In this document: positions 24,451 through 36,500 of the stretch, one piece after another
Layout: each line of letters starts with the position of its first letter
Position numbering within the stretch: position 1 is the stretch's first letter
Source of the DNA: Spirometra erinaceieuropaei
Taxonomy: Eukaryota > Platyhelminthes > Cestoda > Diphyllobothriidea > Diphyllobothriidae
Reading direction: 5' to 3'
Length of the DNA stretch: 64,000 nucleotides
Assembly: GCA_902702965.1 (NCBI GenBank)
Contig: CACRXP010000002.1
Span: forward strand, 1,232,563 to 1,296,562
The notes under the pieces: generated by a model
The model's database searches: none
What the model saw: the letters and a program-made list of their open reading frames with translations, nothing else
Told to the model about the DNA's origin: nothing
Made by a program: the position numbers and the translations under genes

Positions 24451-26094
24451 TAACTGCCGCTCGTTCTATTGTTGTTACTATCTCTAACGGTGGATACTTT
24501 AAAGATTTAGAAAGTTCAGAAAAAATTAGACGGTCTTATGCTCGATCAGCCTCTTCTTCGCTTCTGAAAAGGAAAGTGTTTTGTTGATTCGGAAAGGTGT
24601 GGTGTGTCCCGCTGCTAAGCAGATCCGTAAGTGACCGAGGAGGCAGAGTTGCCGATGAACAGTCCGGATGATTGCACAAAGTGGATTGAATTGTAGTCAC
24701 AGCATAAATGATAAACTACCTTCGACAGTTGGGGTGCTCATTCGTCAAAACACAATGTAGAGAAAGTACTCCTGATGGGAAAAATGAAGTACTTTGAATG
24801 GAAATTGTGCAAACAGCCTCTTTTTCCTGATATCATATTTCATTGGAGCTTTGTGTGCCTTTTGCGGACATAAGTGCTCCCACAGCGGCAGGACGAGGTT
24901 AACAGTGCACCCTCGTACTACAGGTAGTCTTGCGTTGAATTCCGGGGGGTCAGGTTTAAAGTTGTCATAGGGGACTATTTGTCCCCCTCCCCGGAACTTG
25001 GCGCAAGGCCGCCTATAGCATAGGGGGGGGGGGGTACCTACTTCCGTGTCCAACCTCTAGAGCTGGCACAAATTTCCCCTGATGGGCAAGCCTCAGCTCA
25101 CCTCACCATTGATCTTTTCTACTAATGCTTAAACCCACCCTTGTTCGAGGAATGGAGCCTCTTATAAAGGGGAAAGGCCGCTTGCCCAACGCGGGTTTTC
25201 GGCTGAAACGCCGACTTAACATCACGAAGCATACTCATTTCCGGTTTGGTTTTGTTACGTTTTCCGAGGGCTTATAAGACGATTTGTGTAGTTATAGTGG
25301 TGTGCAAGAATTCTGGATAAAAGTACCCGAAGGACGTCTTGAATAAAGCAACTGGGCCATGATTTCTTTTCATCGAAGAAAAATCTAAATAAAAATGTAC
25401 TTTGCTGAGAATGAATAGAAAGATGGATTGGTCTCAAGAATTATGTATTCATTATCCGGTCGCTGCGAAAGCACGCGGTCGACCTTTACTATCCAAAGCG
25501 TGCATCCGTAATAGAGCATATTGTCGGTCGTACAGTACATCACTGGCATCAAAAGGCCATTCACATAGGTCCGACAATGGAACAGACCATGCCTGTCGTG
25601 GCAGGACATTCCAAGTGGACCGACATTGATTGGAAACGAGAAGAGGGGCATTAGGATTCACTGACAGTCGTCTTCCAAAATCTTTGTGGATCTGTGGCGT
25701 CAATGGACATAAGGCGACCCTGCGACGCTAAATTCTAGGACGTAAGAACCTCCCGCAATATCTTGAAACATTTTCCCTTTTTTATTATCCCTGGCGCAAT
25801 TTATGCGAAGTCATCTACCCATTATAAATCGGTGATTGGGCACGCTTATTTGGTGCGACGATAAAATGCCGTATGATTTTTGTCCCGTTTGTCTGGAACA
25901 CGTTGTCATATTTGCACGGCCACTGTGGTCTGTGCAATCTGCAGTCAGGATGAATTACACTTGCCACGGTTCTGTGGTTGGAATGAAAGGAAAGAGCAAG
26001 TTCGAGTCTGTGCAACAGTTCCTTCCTATTATGTCACTTGGACTGTCGTGAAAGACGCCGCACACCGTGTGTCCCACGGCGCGGTGGGCGCGGA
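24451..26094. other. Unassigned spacer with a G-run
   Basis: No coding domain recognised. A G-run at 25023-25034 and a GGGGAC.....GTCCCC hairpin near 24970-24990 are the only visible features. Overlapping frames at 25402-25703 are unassigned. Confidence 0.4.
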
Positions 26095-26760
26095 GTGCAA
26101 ACCAGTTTTTAATGACGACAGATTTGCGCAGCATCTGCAACATTCTCCTTCCTCACTTGCCCGGTAGAATGACAAGACAGAGCCAGTACGACCGGGGGGA
26201 GGCTCAGATTCATTGGCTGACAAATTTAAACGACCCGTCTCCGTGTGCCACACACGACCGGGTTCGCGTTTGGTAAGTCAGGTTTCGCCTAAACGGAAGG
26301 GCGGCTCGGATCCGATCGGAGTGGGAATGCCACTACCAGTTTTAATGACAACAGATTTGCGCAGCATCTGAAACACTCTCCTTCCTCATTTGCCCGGTAG
26401 AATAGCAAGGCAGGGCCAGTACGACCGGGCGCAGGCTCAAGCTTGTGGTCCGTCGAGTGACTTCAGGTCAGCGCGTCTGGAACGGCTCACTGCAAGGGGT
26501 GAATGGCCTTGAGGCAGCAAGGTCGTGAACAGTGACGCCAGATCGGTTATGATGGCTGCCCGCTACAAGTTCAGTGGCTGGCAAATTTAAACGACCCGTC
26601 TACGCGTGCCACACACGACCGGGTTCGCGTTTGGTAAGTCAGGTTTCGCATAAACGAAAGGGCGGCTCGGATCCGATCGGAGTGGGAATTCCGCTATGAA
26701 GGAGTCATCGGGCCTGCCCCTCAGTCCACCAGCCAGCCACTCCTCGCGAGTACTCAGAAC
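26095..26760 (+). repeat. SINE-like family S, two partial tandem copies
   Basis: The block CAGATTTGCGCAGCATCTG plus CCTTCCTCA(C/T)TTGCCCGGTAG occurs at about 26120 and 26350. The block GACCGGGTTCGCGTTTGGTA and CGGCTCGGATCCGATCGGAG occurs at about 26245-26325 and 26610-26690. The second copy carries about 125 extra bases between the two blocks. The last part (26700-26745) has the CAGTCCACCAGCCAGCCACT section seen at 17.3 and 54.4 kb. Confidence 0.7.
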
Positions 26761-26909
26761 CGACCGCGATGACCGAGTTATCCTGTCAGTAGGCTGCCAT
26801 CAAAGTCAAGCCCCTCGTGACAGTTTCGATGTTCGTCAGATTTATTATAGTGTGGAATGCATTTAAGTACTGTGGAGATGGAGCCCCCAGTGTCGGCCTC
26901 GTTCACTCT

Positions 26910-26912
<3 letters not shown>

Positions 26913-26990
<78 letters not shown>
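26913..26990. repeat. (CT)39 microsatellite
   Basis: An uninterrupted CT run. Frames reading poly-Leu/Ser or poly-Arg/Glu across it are artefacts. Confidence 0.97.
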
Positions 26991-26993
<3 letters not shown>

Positions 26994-27150
26994 ATTCACC
27001 AGCCCTCTGTCGGAGCTGGTCTGGCGCAGTGGCGGACGAAGTTGCGACTGTTGTCTACGTCTTACACACACGACCTGATGGCTAGGTCACGCAGCAAATT
27101 GCGGCAAAGAACATGCTTCCCACTTGCTTTAGAGGTGCAAATGAAGTTTG

Positions 27151-28053
27151 ATGTTTGAATGAGTCTTCAAATGTGACCCAAACGAGCATCTTCGTGAAAA
27201 GGAGCGCCTGAACACTCACTAATTCGGTAAATGCCTTCAAGAATTACCTTATTTTAAAGTTCTCGACAGACTGGTAATTCAGAATCTGTCTTTATGGACG
27301 GTCGGGTGAAAACACTGAAAATTATGATGTATTCAGCAACATTTCGAGGCCGATCTGAAACTCAACGTAATCCAAAACAAAGGAAAAGTATAAATTAATT
27401 TAACGGAAGAAAAGTTCTCTCTATAAACACGAAATGGTATGGTTACGATCACGCCTGTCAGTTCTATTTAAATTTACTAGGCACCGACTGGCCTCATGGC
27501 ATGTCACCTTATGAAAACTTCTGTTCCTACGACGTCCCCATCGGTGAAATCAAGCAAATTCCAGCTTCTCTTGTTGAATCCTATCTCATTTACTTCAAAC
27601 GAGTCAAAAATAACAAGAATCACTGGAAAACTGTTTTTGAATCTACACTCAGAATGTAAGCAGCTGGCAAACCGTCGTATATGAAGTCACACTAATTATT
27701 GAACGATATTTAGATGTAAAAGTCACTGAAACACTATTACTAGCTGTTATTTTATGTCTACTTTCATATTTACTATGTCTTTGGTATGAGAATACATTCT
27801 AGACATCTAAAAACGAAGTTTACTAAATTGGAGCCATTTCTGACGTTTTCGGGATATTGCGCTTTTCAAAATAAATCCGCATTCCTAAACAACGCAACAC
27901 TGCCTATAATAGTTCTTTTATATTTTTAATTCTTTTAAACTTGTTCTTAATTGACATAGACATTGGACTCATGAAATGGTGTCGGTTTGCGAGTGATTGG
28001 CAACCATTCGTAAATTTCGACACATTTCATGAGTTAGGTCACTAACTGTAGAG
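27151..28053 (-). repeat. Dispersed repeat Z, copy 1 (inverted)
   Basis: The reverse complement aligns nearly end to end with 58325-59216. On minus it starts with GTGACCTAACTCATGAAATG and runs through GTCGAAATTTACGAATG, CCCGAAAACGTCAGAAATGG and GACTCGTTTG to AGACTCATTCAAACAT. A reversed TTTCATGA lies about 60 bases inside the start in both copies, so the end can form a hairpin. The terminus resembles that of the foldback elements. No long open frame, so it is non-autonomous. Confidence 0.8.
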
Positions 28054-28344
28054 CCTGATGTAGTAACTTGGATGCTGTTTACTCTTGTGGTCCACGCTGT
28101 CGTGCGTACCCATGTGCATTTCTTCAGTGCTCCTCTGATTTTACTTCAATCCCGCTTCATCTACTTCCCCGCAAAATATCTGAGTATGGCTCTCCTGGCT
28201 GGATTGTTTCTTGGCTTAGAGATTAGTTCGCCTTTGGAATTAAATTTGTCTACTGTAGTAGGCAGAAAGTTGCTCTTACTGCTTGTAACTGGGGTGTTCT
28301 TCAGGACTCCATCTTGTCGTCTTACCTCTTTTCACTATAAACTA

Positions 28345-29065
28345 ATGGCCAGGGAGTGTCGGATGGCGAGGTGGTGATGCACTACGATTCAATGATGTGC
28401 TTACGACCCGTCTGCTTACGGTCCCCTCTGTCGATCATCTGTGACGTGGACGTGTGCACGTTTGTGTGTCTGGTCGCCTATTATTGTCAAGGTTATGAAT
28501 GGCTGATTGTGAAGGCATATTAAGGCGAAAACAATTCTGTATCGATCCACCCCCCCCCCTCCGCCCGGCTCTCATGACTTAGTCGAGTTGGGCCTGGCAG
28601 GTGATTGCCTGTTCGTGACCTCTGTCGTACATCCGGAGGGTTTGTTTGCTCCAAAAAGCCAACAGATCGGTGTGCGCCCATTCCAAAGTAAATAAATACC
28701 TCATTTGCAGCCACAGAGAGTGCCAGGTGGCAAAGCCCTGATGAACTTCTGTTCCATGAATCGCTTATGACCCATTTGATTGATCCCGTCTGCGGACCAG
28801 CTGCGCCGTGTATACGCGCATGTTTGTGTTTCTGGTTTCATCTAGTGGTCATAGTTATGATTGGCTGAATGAAGGCGGAAACAGGCGGAAACAGTACCGT
28901 ATCAATCAATCCGCATTCTCTGCCATCTCCCCCCCCACTCCCCTTCTGCTACTACCACTTGCCCGACTTCGGCCTGGTAGGTGGTTGCCTGTTCGTGACC
29001 TCTGTCATCTGGTTGGAGAGTTTGTTTGCTCCGAGAAGTCAGTGAGTCGGTCTGCGCCTGTATCT
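28345..29065 (+). repeat. Tandem duplication of family R, about 365-bp unit
   Basis: Units at about 28345-28690 and 28710-29065 share GTGTGTCTGGTCGCC / GTGTTTCTGGTTTCA, then GGCTGA(T)TGTGAAGGC / GGCTGAATGAAGGCGGAAAC, a C-rich run, GATTGCCTGTTCGTGACCTC and GAG.GTTTGTTTGCTCC. A third diverged copy is at 22.4 kb. The CTGAATGAAGGC...GAAAC part resembles a degraded hammerhead-like core. Confidence 0.7.
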
Positions 29066-30364
29066 GTACAAGCCATCATTGTTTTCTTTCCTCGACAACT
29101 GCTAGTATTGCATTAACCATGCTGCCTTTAAAAGTATGGTATAGTCTGATACAAGTCGGGGCATCCACAGGAGACATGGAATTAATGCTCAAATATGTCA
29201 ACACCCTCTCATCCTAGAACAGTCGTTTTACAGATTTCTTCGTTTGGTAAAGCTTTTAAGTCAACTGGTAAGATTTCATTGTCATCCAGAGAGCATGCTG
29301 TATGCACTTATGCAAGCCGAACTGCTTAAAACATGGGACGACTGATCAGTGTATCCTCAGAAGACTACTCAATTTCCAGCCCTTTTTGGCAAAATCATCA
29401 GTTATCTTTTGGTATTGATGTAGAAGGATTAGCGTGTTTCCACAGTCAAGTTAGACTCTCTGGTGACATCCGTGATTAAACGACTTTTTACATCTTCTGA
29501 GTTCCGAAGTTCAGGATAAAAACATGAAGAGAACGACTTGTAGTTGGATTGTCGAGCAAGAAATATACAGTCTGTTGAGTAAAAAATCCTAAAATTCTTT
29601 CAGAAACGCCAGTTTAGCGAGTCCCAGGCAAGCTTTTTCATGAGTCTCCAGAACGGCGATTTTCGTATAAAGCAGCCCACTCGCATTGAGCCACTGAAGA
29701 CCACAGGAACCCTGGAAACTGAGTAAACATCGATAAATTTAGATGGTCAAATTTAGAAGCCAGCTAGACGGGCACACAACTGCGATGCGTAACCTTTCGG
29801 AGGCTCTGGGTGTAACTCTAAAGATCAACGTTACTTGGTAACGCGCTTTAAATTACACCCCCCCCCGTTTTTAACTCTTTCATGTACTTATAGTCACTTC
29901 GATGGACAATCTGTTGGAAAAAAACCCAAGGCCTTGTTATCACTAAGTCATGCCCCATAAATTTTACTTATATAGGTTTACAATTAGTATTGTTTGGACA
30001 GAATTTTAGATCGTTTACAGTCGTAACAGTCATCCGTTTTCTAGATCAGTGGTCCAGTGGAGTGCAAGGATCAGTGTCGTCAGTGCTTCCCCCCCTCCTC
30101 TTGAATGAAAGTTTGGCGGATAAAACGGCGACTAAACCACTGCCAGCGAGCAACTTCGGACAGTTTCACACGTCTGACACGCATATTTGTGGCTGAGTCG
30201 TGTGTTTACACTGCGTGACATCAGATCACTTTCCACCGGTGATAAACTTACCGGACAGTAATGTAAACACGGTCCTGCGAGGGAGGGGGGGGGGCACCAA
30301 TCGCAGAGCAGGCGACGGCTGGCGACTAGGAGCCGCTCGTCCAAACTCAGTCGGCAGAATCGCA
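29066..30364. other. Upstream region of cathepsin B
   Basis: No gene recognised between the tandem repeat and the start codon. A C-run is at 29860-29870 and a G-run at 30282-30294. I cannot identify a promoter or transcription start. The last 50 bases before the ATG are GC-rich and give no clear TATA signal. Confidence 0.4.
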
Positions 30365-30532
30365 ATGTGGAGCTTGTGTCTGGTGGTGCTAGTCATCTCT
30401 ACTACTCTCACGGCTGCTGCTGAGGGTTCTTGCTGTGGATCTCAAAAGCGTGAGTGGACCGAGGCGAAAGACAATCGCGTCTTTCCGCAGCACAAAGCCC
30501 TGAGCCAGGAACTGGTAGACTATGTCAATCAG
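30365..30532 (+). CDS. CTSB: Cathepsin B exon 1 (signal peptide and start of propeptide)
   Basis: Encodes residues 1-56, starting at the ATG of [10 protein letters not shown]. This start is chosen because a hydrophobic signal sequence follows directly, although the frame is open further upstream. It ends VDYVNQ at the donor CAG|GTGAGT (phase 0). Confidence 0.92.
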
Positions 30533-33500
30533 GTGAGTTTTCACGACCATAAACTTTGGAAATAATCAGTTGTTTGTCGCATCTTCTTCACAACTTGTCT
30601 GCCCTAGAAGTGGCGATTAGTGACTCAGAGTCAAGCAATTTCGCGTAACAATCCCTTAGAAGCTCAGTTGATCAGGAATTGACGTTAAGTAATTCTGGTT
30701 CAGACCCTGTGTCGGGACGTCTATTCCCTGTGGGACGAATTCGAGGGCTTCAGACACCTATGCAGGTCATCGTCCGCAATTAATGGCTGGCCAGCAGCCG
30801 ATATGCTGCTCGATAATGCGTAAATAAACTATCCTTAAGGGGTTTTTAAGTATTATTTATCGCCGGATGAAGTAGGAGGGTGCAATCCTTGTACTGCCAT
30901 CAGCTTTCAGTGAAAAACGCACGATTACCAAGACTCGAGGTACAGTAATTAACTGTGCTTTACTTCAAGGCCTGCGCCCTCCCCCGCCTCCGGTCTTCTT
31001 GACTATGTCTTGACACGGGTTCCAGGTGGGGAGTGGGGAAGAGATTGTGCGGTAGATGCTGCGCAAGTCTACTTTCGCCATGAACTAATTCACGCGCAAG
31101 TCACTGTGTCTGCTGCACTTAGCCGTGTAGCACACGGTGGACATCGTTGGAATCGACGGTCTAACTGTCATCATTCGTTCAAAAAATGTGCCGCATACGA
31201 ATTTTATATCATTTCAATGATTTTGAACAACTGAGAATTGCAATCAACAGGAATGAAAGCGATCTGAATTCTTCAGCTTTGTAATTTCCTCAGAAATTAA
31301 TCGCTAACTTGGAATTAATCAATCTGTTTGAGATTTACAAGCTCAGATTGAAATTCGGTAATGGATATTTGGATGAAGTCCATCAGCCATGGCGGAATAA
31401 CCGCGTAATATTCGTAAACTGCCAACGAGCAGCCAGTATTATAAACGTGTGAAACATACATATAAACGTATAAACGTATGTATGGTATACCATACCTGAC
31501 AGTTCACCCCTGGCTTCATTCGACAGACCGGAGCCCAAAGGTAAAGCGGAACGCCCGTATCCACTCACACAGAGCCTAGTCTCCGCAGTGCAGTGTATGC
31601 TGTCCTCATTGTCGAAACATCACGAACCATGCATGCGAAAGGCGAACGCTCAAGGTCACCCAGGCGCGCTCAAACCACCTTTATGCTGGCTGGAAAGTAC
31701 TTCAGTCTATGACATTCCCGCGTGTCTTCAAGACGGCGGGACTGTCTTCCGTGCTCGATGCACGTCCTGTCTACAAGCAGCCTGCTGTTTTGTATACATA
31801 ACACACAGCGTGTGCCAAGAGTTCACAGGGGCGGTTTGGATGTCCAGTGTATAGGGCTACTATAGAGGCCTACTCCCTAATGAACGCATCGGTACCTGCA
31901 CGCGCATCGATGCTGCCGACCGCTCGACATTTAGCCATCAAATGTTGCCAAGACGGCCAACGCCCCTACAAATCTGCATTGTGCTTCTATGCACCCTCAG
32001 CTACAACAAGTCGAATTTAGTAACAGTGATGCAGACAAAAGCAACAGCCCCATTTAATAAACGCTTCTTGGGTCGAATCTTATTTTGTAGACGCACCTGC
32101 GGTAGACAAGCCCTAGCCGCCTGTCATACGGGACCAGTAGCTATGGGGAGGGGTGGTTTACACTAACCCCAACCCATACCACTAACCCCTAACACTAACC
32201 GCATCCCTGACAGGTGCGGCTGCGAAATAAGATCTAACCGTTTCTCGAGACGAACTCTTTGGGAGGCATTTAGATGAGGTCAATGCACCTTGCGGTTTAG
32301 GTGTTGCCAGATGAATTTTTTCCATGACCGGTGTATATTTTTGAAAATGCTAATGAGTAGCCTTGACTGCCACTTTTCGTTTTCGCAGACGATAACTCTA
32401 CTGAGTCAGTCAACAGAGTGATTTTTGCCTTCAGAAGAGCGCGTTTCGTCGCCACAAGCAATCTGCATTACAAGAAAATGGACGCTTGTGTGAGAAGTCA
32501 CTTTCTCGTAATTGAGTCAGCTGATGGATAGAAGCGAATATGCGAATCCCAGGTTCTTGTTGTAAAGAAGATGAACACGCGATCTCTGGGACAATAGTGC
32601 ATTAGTCTGAGCTTTCGGTCTCGTACAGGAGGCCATCGTCAGAGGTTATTAGAATGCAGCGTCAAATGAGCAATTTTTGTAGTCAAACAATGATGGAAGG
32701 GGGATAGGAGTGCAGGGGGGTGGTGTCGGCAGTCTCTGACGATGGCCTCGTGTACGAGACCGAAAGCTCAAACTAATGTACGTATTGTCTCAGAGATCGC
32801 GTGTTCATCTTCCTTACAAGTCTGCTCATGTTCAGTGCAGGATCAGGGCGCATTTGGTGCGTGTTAGATGGGGACAGACGCCAAGACTCGCTTGCAGTCG
32901 ACTGGCAGACCACTGGTGCTTTCTAGAGGGGGGAGGAGAAGAGGTCGATCCAGTATGAATCCAGCTCTTTGTCACAATCAAGCGCACCTTTAAACTACTA
33001 CTACTACTACTACTGCTGCTGCTACTACTACTACTACTACTACTACTACTGCGACGGCCTAACTGCTGAAGGAGAGAGAGGACCAATCACAAATATGCTC
33101 TGCGGTGTGCGTGTATAGATAAAATACCTCACAACAGGTGAATCAAAGGCAGGTGCCTCGCCGGTCAAGGCACGAAGCAAAAGACCACTGCGGCCTAGGA
33201 TATGGTTTATGACCTGGGTTTACTTACTGCGGGGAGCATTTGTGCTGAGCAGAAGAGGTAAACGTCGAAGAACTTTGTGGTATCACAACTTTTGATCCTC
33301 CATATTGTCGCCAATTAAAAGGGGACACTATTTTTACCATTTAAAGATAATAGTAAATCAGTTTACTGCCCCTCTGCCCTACACAATAGCTACCGCGAGA
33401 TCTTCTTATTTCTTTCTCTGGAACGCATAAATAAATATCGCCAGTTAGCTTCTTTTAGCACAATTGCTCTCCGGGATTAAGTAACCCCGGCCGTAAACCA

Positions 33501-36500
33501 TACCTTTGTCTCAATTCCTTCCTCTTAGGCGAACCTTCCGCCCACAATGTCCTCTAATTTTCACTGAAACAATTGCCCCCTAAAACCGTCAGTCAGGTTT
33601 GATAGGAACGTGTAGTGTTAGTGGCACGATGTCAACGACTAAGTGCCTGGAAGTGACAAATTATTCCTGCTCTTTATGGGACACCAATGTATGATAGTTT
33701 ATGTTTATGTACCGAAATTCTGCTTAGTCGTGGAATCTCTTATTGGGTAAGCTCGACGATCATCATGTTATTTTTAAACAATCGCGGGTAATATGTGGTT
33801 TGGTAGCCCCACTTGATGGACACAACACTGTTGGGGTTGGGGTTAAGGGTTCGGGATAAGGATAACTATTTCTCAACCACTCAAAGTACAACCGCGAATT
33901 CCCAGTCGCTTTTCTTTTGCATACAACTACTTGACCTCGTCGCCTGTGCGTCCCCCGTCTCCACCTTTAAAAGCCCCTATTACCACCGGTCCCGTATTAG
34001 AGGTGACTGGGGTTTGTCTACTTCAGGTGCGGCTACATAGCCACATCCGACCCGATCGCGGAACAATGTTTTGTGGCTTAGAAAAAAAACACTAGTCAAG
34101 TTGCTATAGCTGCGCGTACACATAAGAGGCCTTATAGACGTCGCACCTACGTAGTTGAAATCTAGTAGGTGAATTAACCGCGTCTAGACAACACCTAAGC
34201 TTGTGTGGGCTTCAGCGCGTTTCGGTCTCACCTGCGTACGTTCTCCACTCTGGCAGAACCGTTATATTTTAGCGTTAGGAGCAGGGCAGCCCCGGTTGTC
34301 ATGTCAAGTGGCAGTTTACTCTCCTGGTTCCACGCAAAATGGACCTACTGTTAACCGGATAAGCCAAATGCGGGGAACCGGCTCATAACCAGACATATTT
34401 TCTGCTGCCTTGAACAGTCACCCTAATAGATGTGCATTCGTTATGTAAATCTGTTGACTCTTGCGTAATTCGTTAATTTACCGTCGGTTCACGGTGAATA
34501 GAGCCCTCCTTGCTGAGAATTTTGATTAATACTTCCGAAATAAAGCTTATTCCCCTCTCTCTCCCTCAAAGGTCTTCAGTAATATGACAATTCTACAATT
34601 CATTGATATTTTGGCAGATTTTGACTAATTCATATTGACCCAACCGTGAAAAACTCGGCGCCTCGGTGGGATTCGAACCCACGCAGTAAGGGGAAGGCTT
34701 TAGCGCAGCCAACGCTCTAACCACCTGAGCTACGAGGTGGATTCCAGACGTTGCAGTAGGTTGGGCGGGTAACTTGACCCAAATGTGATTAAACTCGCGT
34801 CGTCCGGCGGGGCCTCGTAGCTCAGGTGGTTAGAGCGTTGGCTGCGCTAAAGCCTTCCCCTTACTGCGTGGGTTCGAATCCCACCGAGGCGCCGAGTTTT
34901 TCACGGTTGGGTCAATATGAATTCTACAATTAACAAAAAAAAACAGTGAATCAGTGCTTAGTGTAGGTCCGGCCGTTTACGAGTCTACAAACAGGGCCAG
35001 CCTGTATTGTTCTCCGCCCACGCATGCTCTGGAGGTACGACAGCGACGGTGTTTACTTAAGGGTTTACGTGTCACACACACCTGGTGGTGCAGATTTGGC
35101 GCCTGCTGATGGCTGTAATTGGACGTTCTGGCGAGGTACAGGACGTCAGACTGACACCCCGATCTGGGCCATTTGCACTCTAGTTCTGACCCCTGAGCCA
35201 GTGACGGTCGGATGTTTGAAGGCAGCCCCTGGCTGAGACGGCGATTCCTTACAAGAGAAAGTGCGTCCGCATGGGGGGGGGGGTGCGCCCTGGGCTTCCG
35301 CAAAACGGCCGCAAGTATCCCCCCTCCCTTGACGTGGCATGGTTTCAAGTAGTAGAGTCAGTAGAAGTGTTACTACCCTGAAAAAAAAACTGATAATCTC
35401 CAATGTGCAATCCAAGTGAGCAACAAAGCCTAGGTTCTATGGCTCGCAGACTCAGGTTGACTCCAAGAGACAGTGGCAGCAGTCACAACGGTTCAATAAA
35501 ATATCCACTGCCAGGCTACTAGTACTTAATTAAACCCCCGCGACAAGGGAGATTCGAACAAACGATAAACGGGCGCATTTGTCGTAAAATTTGGACGCTG
35601 GTATTAATTGGCCTAGTTGAACTGGCCCGAGTTGATCTGTGCAGTTACTGCCGCTTTTTCTGATCTGGTCAGAAGTTGTGTTTTAGTTGGAGCCAGTCAA
35701 ATGTACTGGATGACTTTAAGTTGCAGAAAGACATATCACTAAGCCATGCGTTGACGGAAAAACCAACAGTCGCCACCCTGCTCAGATGGGCAGGCTGGAT
35801 CGGGTCGTTTTGGTAAAACCAACACCTCGGGCCACCAAACCTCGGAGATCTTAAGTGCAGAGCGAAGCCCTGTTTATAGAGTCCACGGATGCGACCACCA
35901 TCATGCCTGTTGCACTGACTGCCAGCGCCAGCGTAGGCTGCCATTTGCTTGTTAACTTCCCGTTGTCATGCCCCCCTCCCCAGCCTACTGCGTGTTTGCA
36001 TTTCCTGTGGCCTCTTTTTTAACGCAACAACTTGGAGATGCAGCCTGCGGGTTTGGCCTTTAGCTTTGTCATGACGCGAGGCTCTCACACCGTAAGTACC
36101 TCAATGTAGTGATTGATTCATTGGGGTCTGAGAGTCGCATCATTTGCAGTATTTGTTGTCCTGTTGTTAGCGTCATCCTTCCCCACCCCCCCCCCCCTGC
36201 CCCCACCCAATCGCATCGATCTTACCGAGGTTGAACCGATGATCGGTCTGGGTGGCACGAATTGCCGTCTCTGAGATCCGATCTGACCCCCCCCCGCACC
36301 ACGACTCCCCGGGCAACCAAATCCACACACACAAAAAGAGACTACGACAGACGCCAGCCATAAGTGGACAGACGTGAATAGTTTAACCGCAAATTAGTAA
36401 CCCACTTGCAGCCAGCATTGGTGCTGGCAGTCAACGAGACAGGTGTTCGTACCCGCGGACCTTATAACGCAGGTTTCACGATGGATTCAAGAGCATGCGG

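Larger units (their letters stand above)
32090..34045. repeat. Inverted repeat with telomere-like tracts
   Basis: The left arm (32090-32205) contains CACCTGCGGTAGACAAGCCC, ACGGGACCAGTAGCTA and then irregular CTAACCC units. The right arm (33825-34045) contains irregular GGGGTTGGGGTTAAGGG, then GGTCCCGTATTAGAGG, GGGGTTTGTCTACTTCAGGT. The order is reversed, so they are diverged copies of one unit facing each other. The TTAGGG-like tracts are too irregular to be true telomere sequence. Confidence 0.5.
34627..34923. mobile_element. Perfect inverted repeat of tRNA-like units (111-bp arms)
   Basis: Bases 34627-34737 and 34813-34923 are exact reverse complements; 75 bases (34738-34812) separate them. 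Each arm holds a tRNA-like unit plus a 33-base outer tail (GAGTTTTTCACGGTTGGGTC and on to AATT). The two units are transcribed outward from the centre. The perfect identity implies recent formation, gene conversion, or an assembly artefact. A diverged relative with a longer centre is at 40937-41245. Confidence 0.9.

Noticed and set aside
26103..26760. CRISPR-like repeats
   Set aside because: Two imperfect copies with unequal spacing in a eukaryotic genome; they are repeat modules.
26778..27158. Frames rich in Arg-Glu or Leu-Ser
   Set aside because: Produced by the CT microsatellite.
28072..28377. A hydrophobic 101-codon plus frame as a membrane protein gene
   Set aside because: It opens at a non-ATG codon, shows no family motif and overlaps the start of the tandem repeat; chance leucine-rich reading is likelier.
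32162..32203. True interstitial telomere array
   Set aside because: Units are irregular and few; the tract belongs to a dispersed inverted unit.
34660..34890. A pair of genuine Ser tRNA genes
   Set aside because: The base before the anticodon is C, the anticodon stem has four pairs at most and D-arm spacing is off; a similar decayed pair at 41 kb points to a mobile unit. Kept only as tRNA-like.
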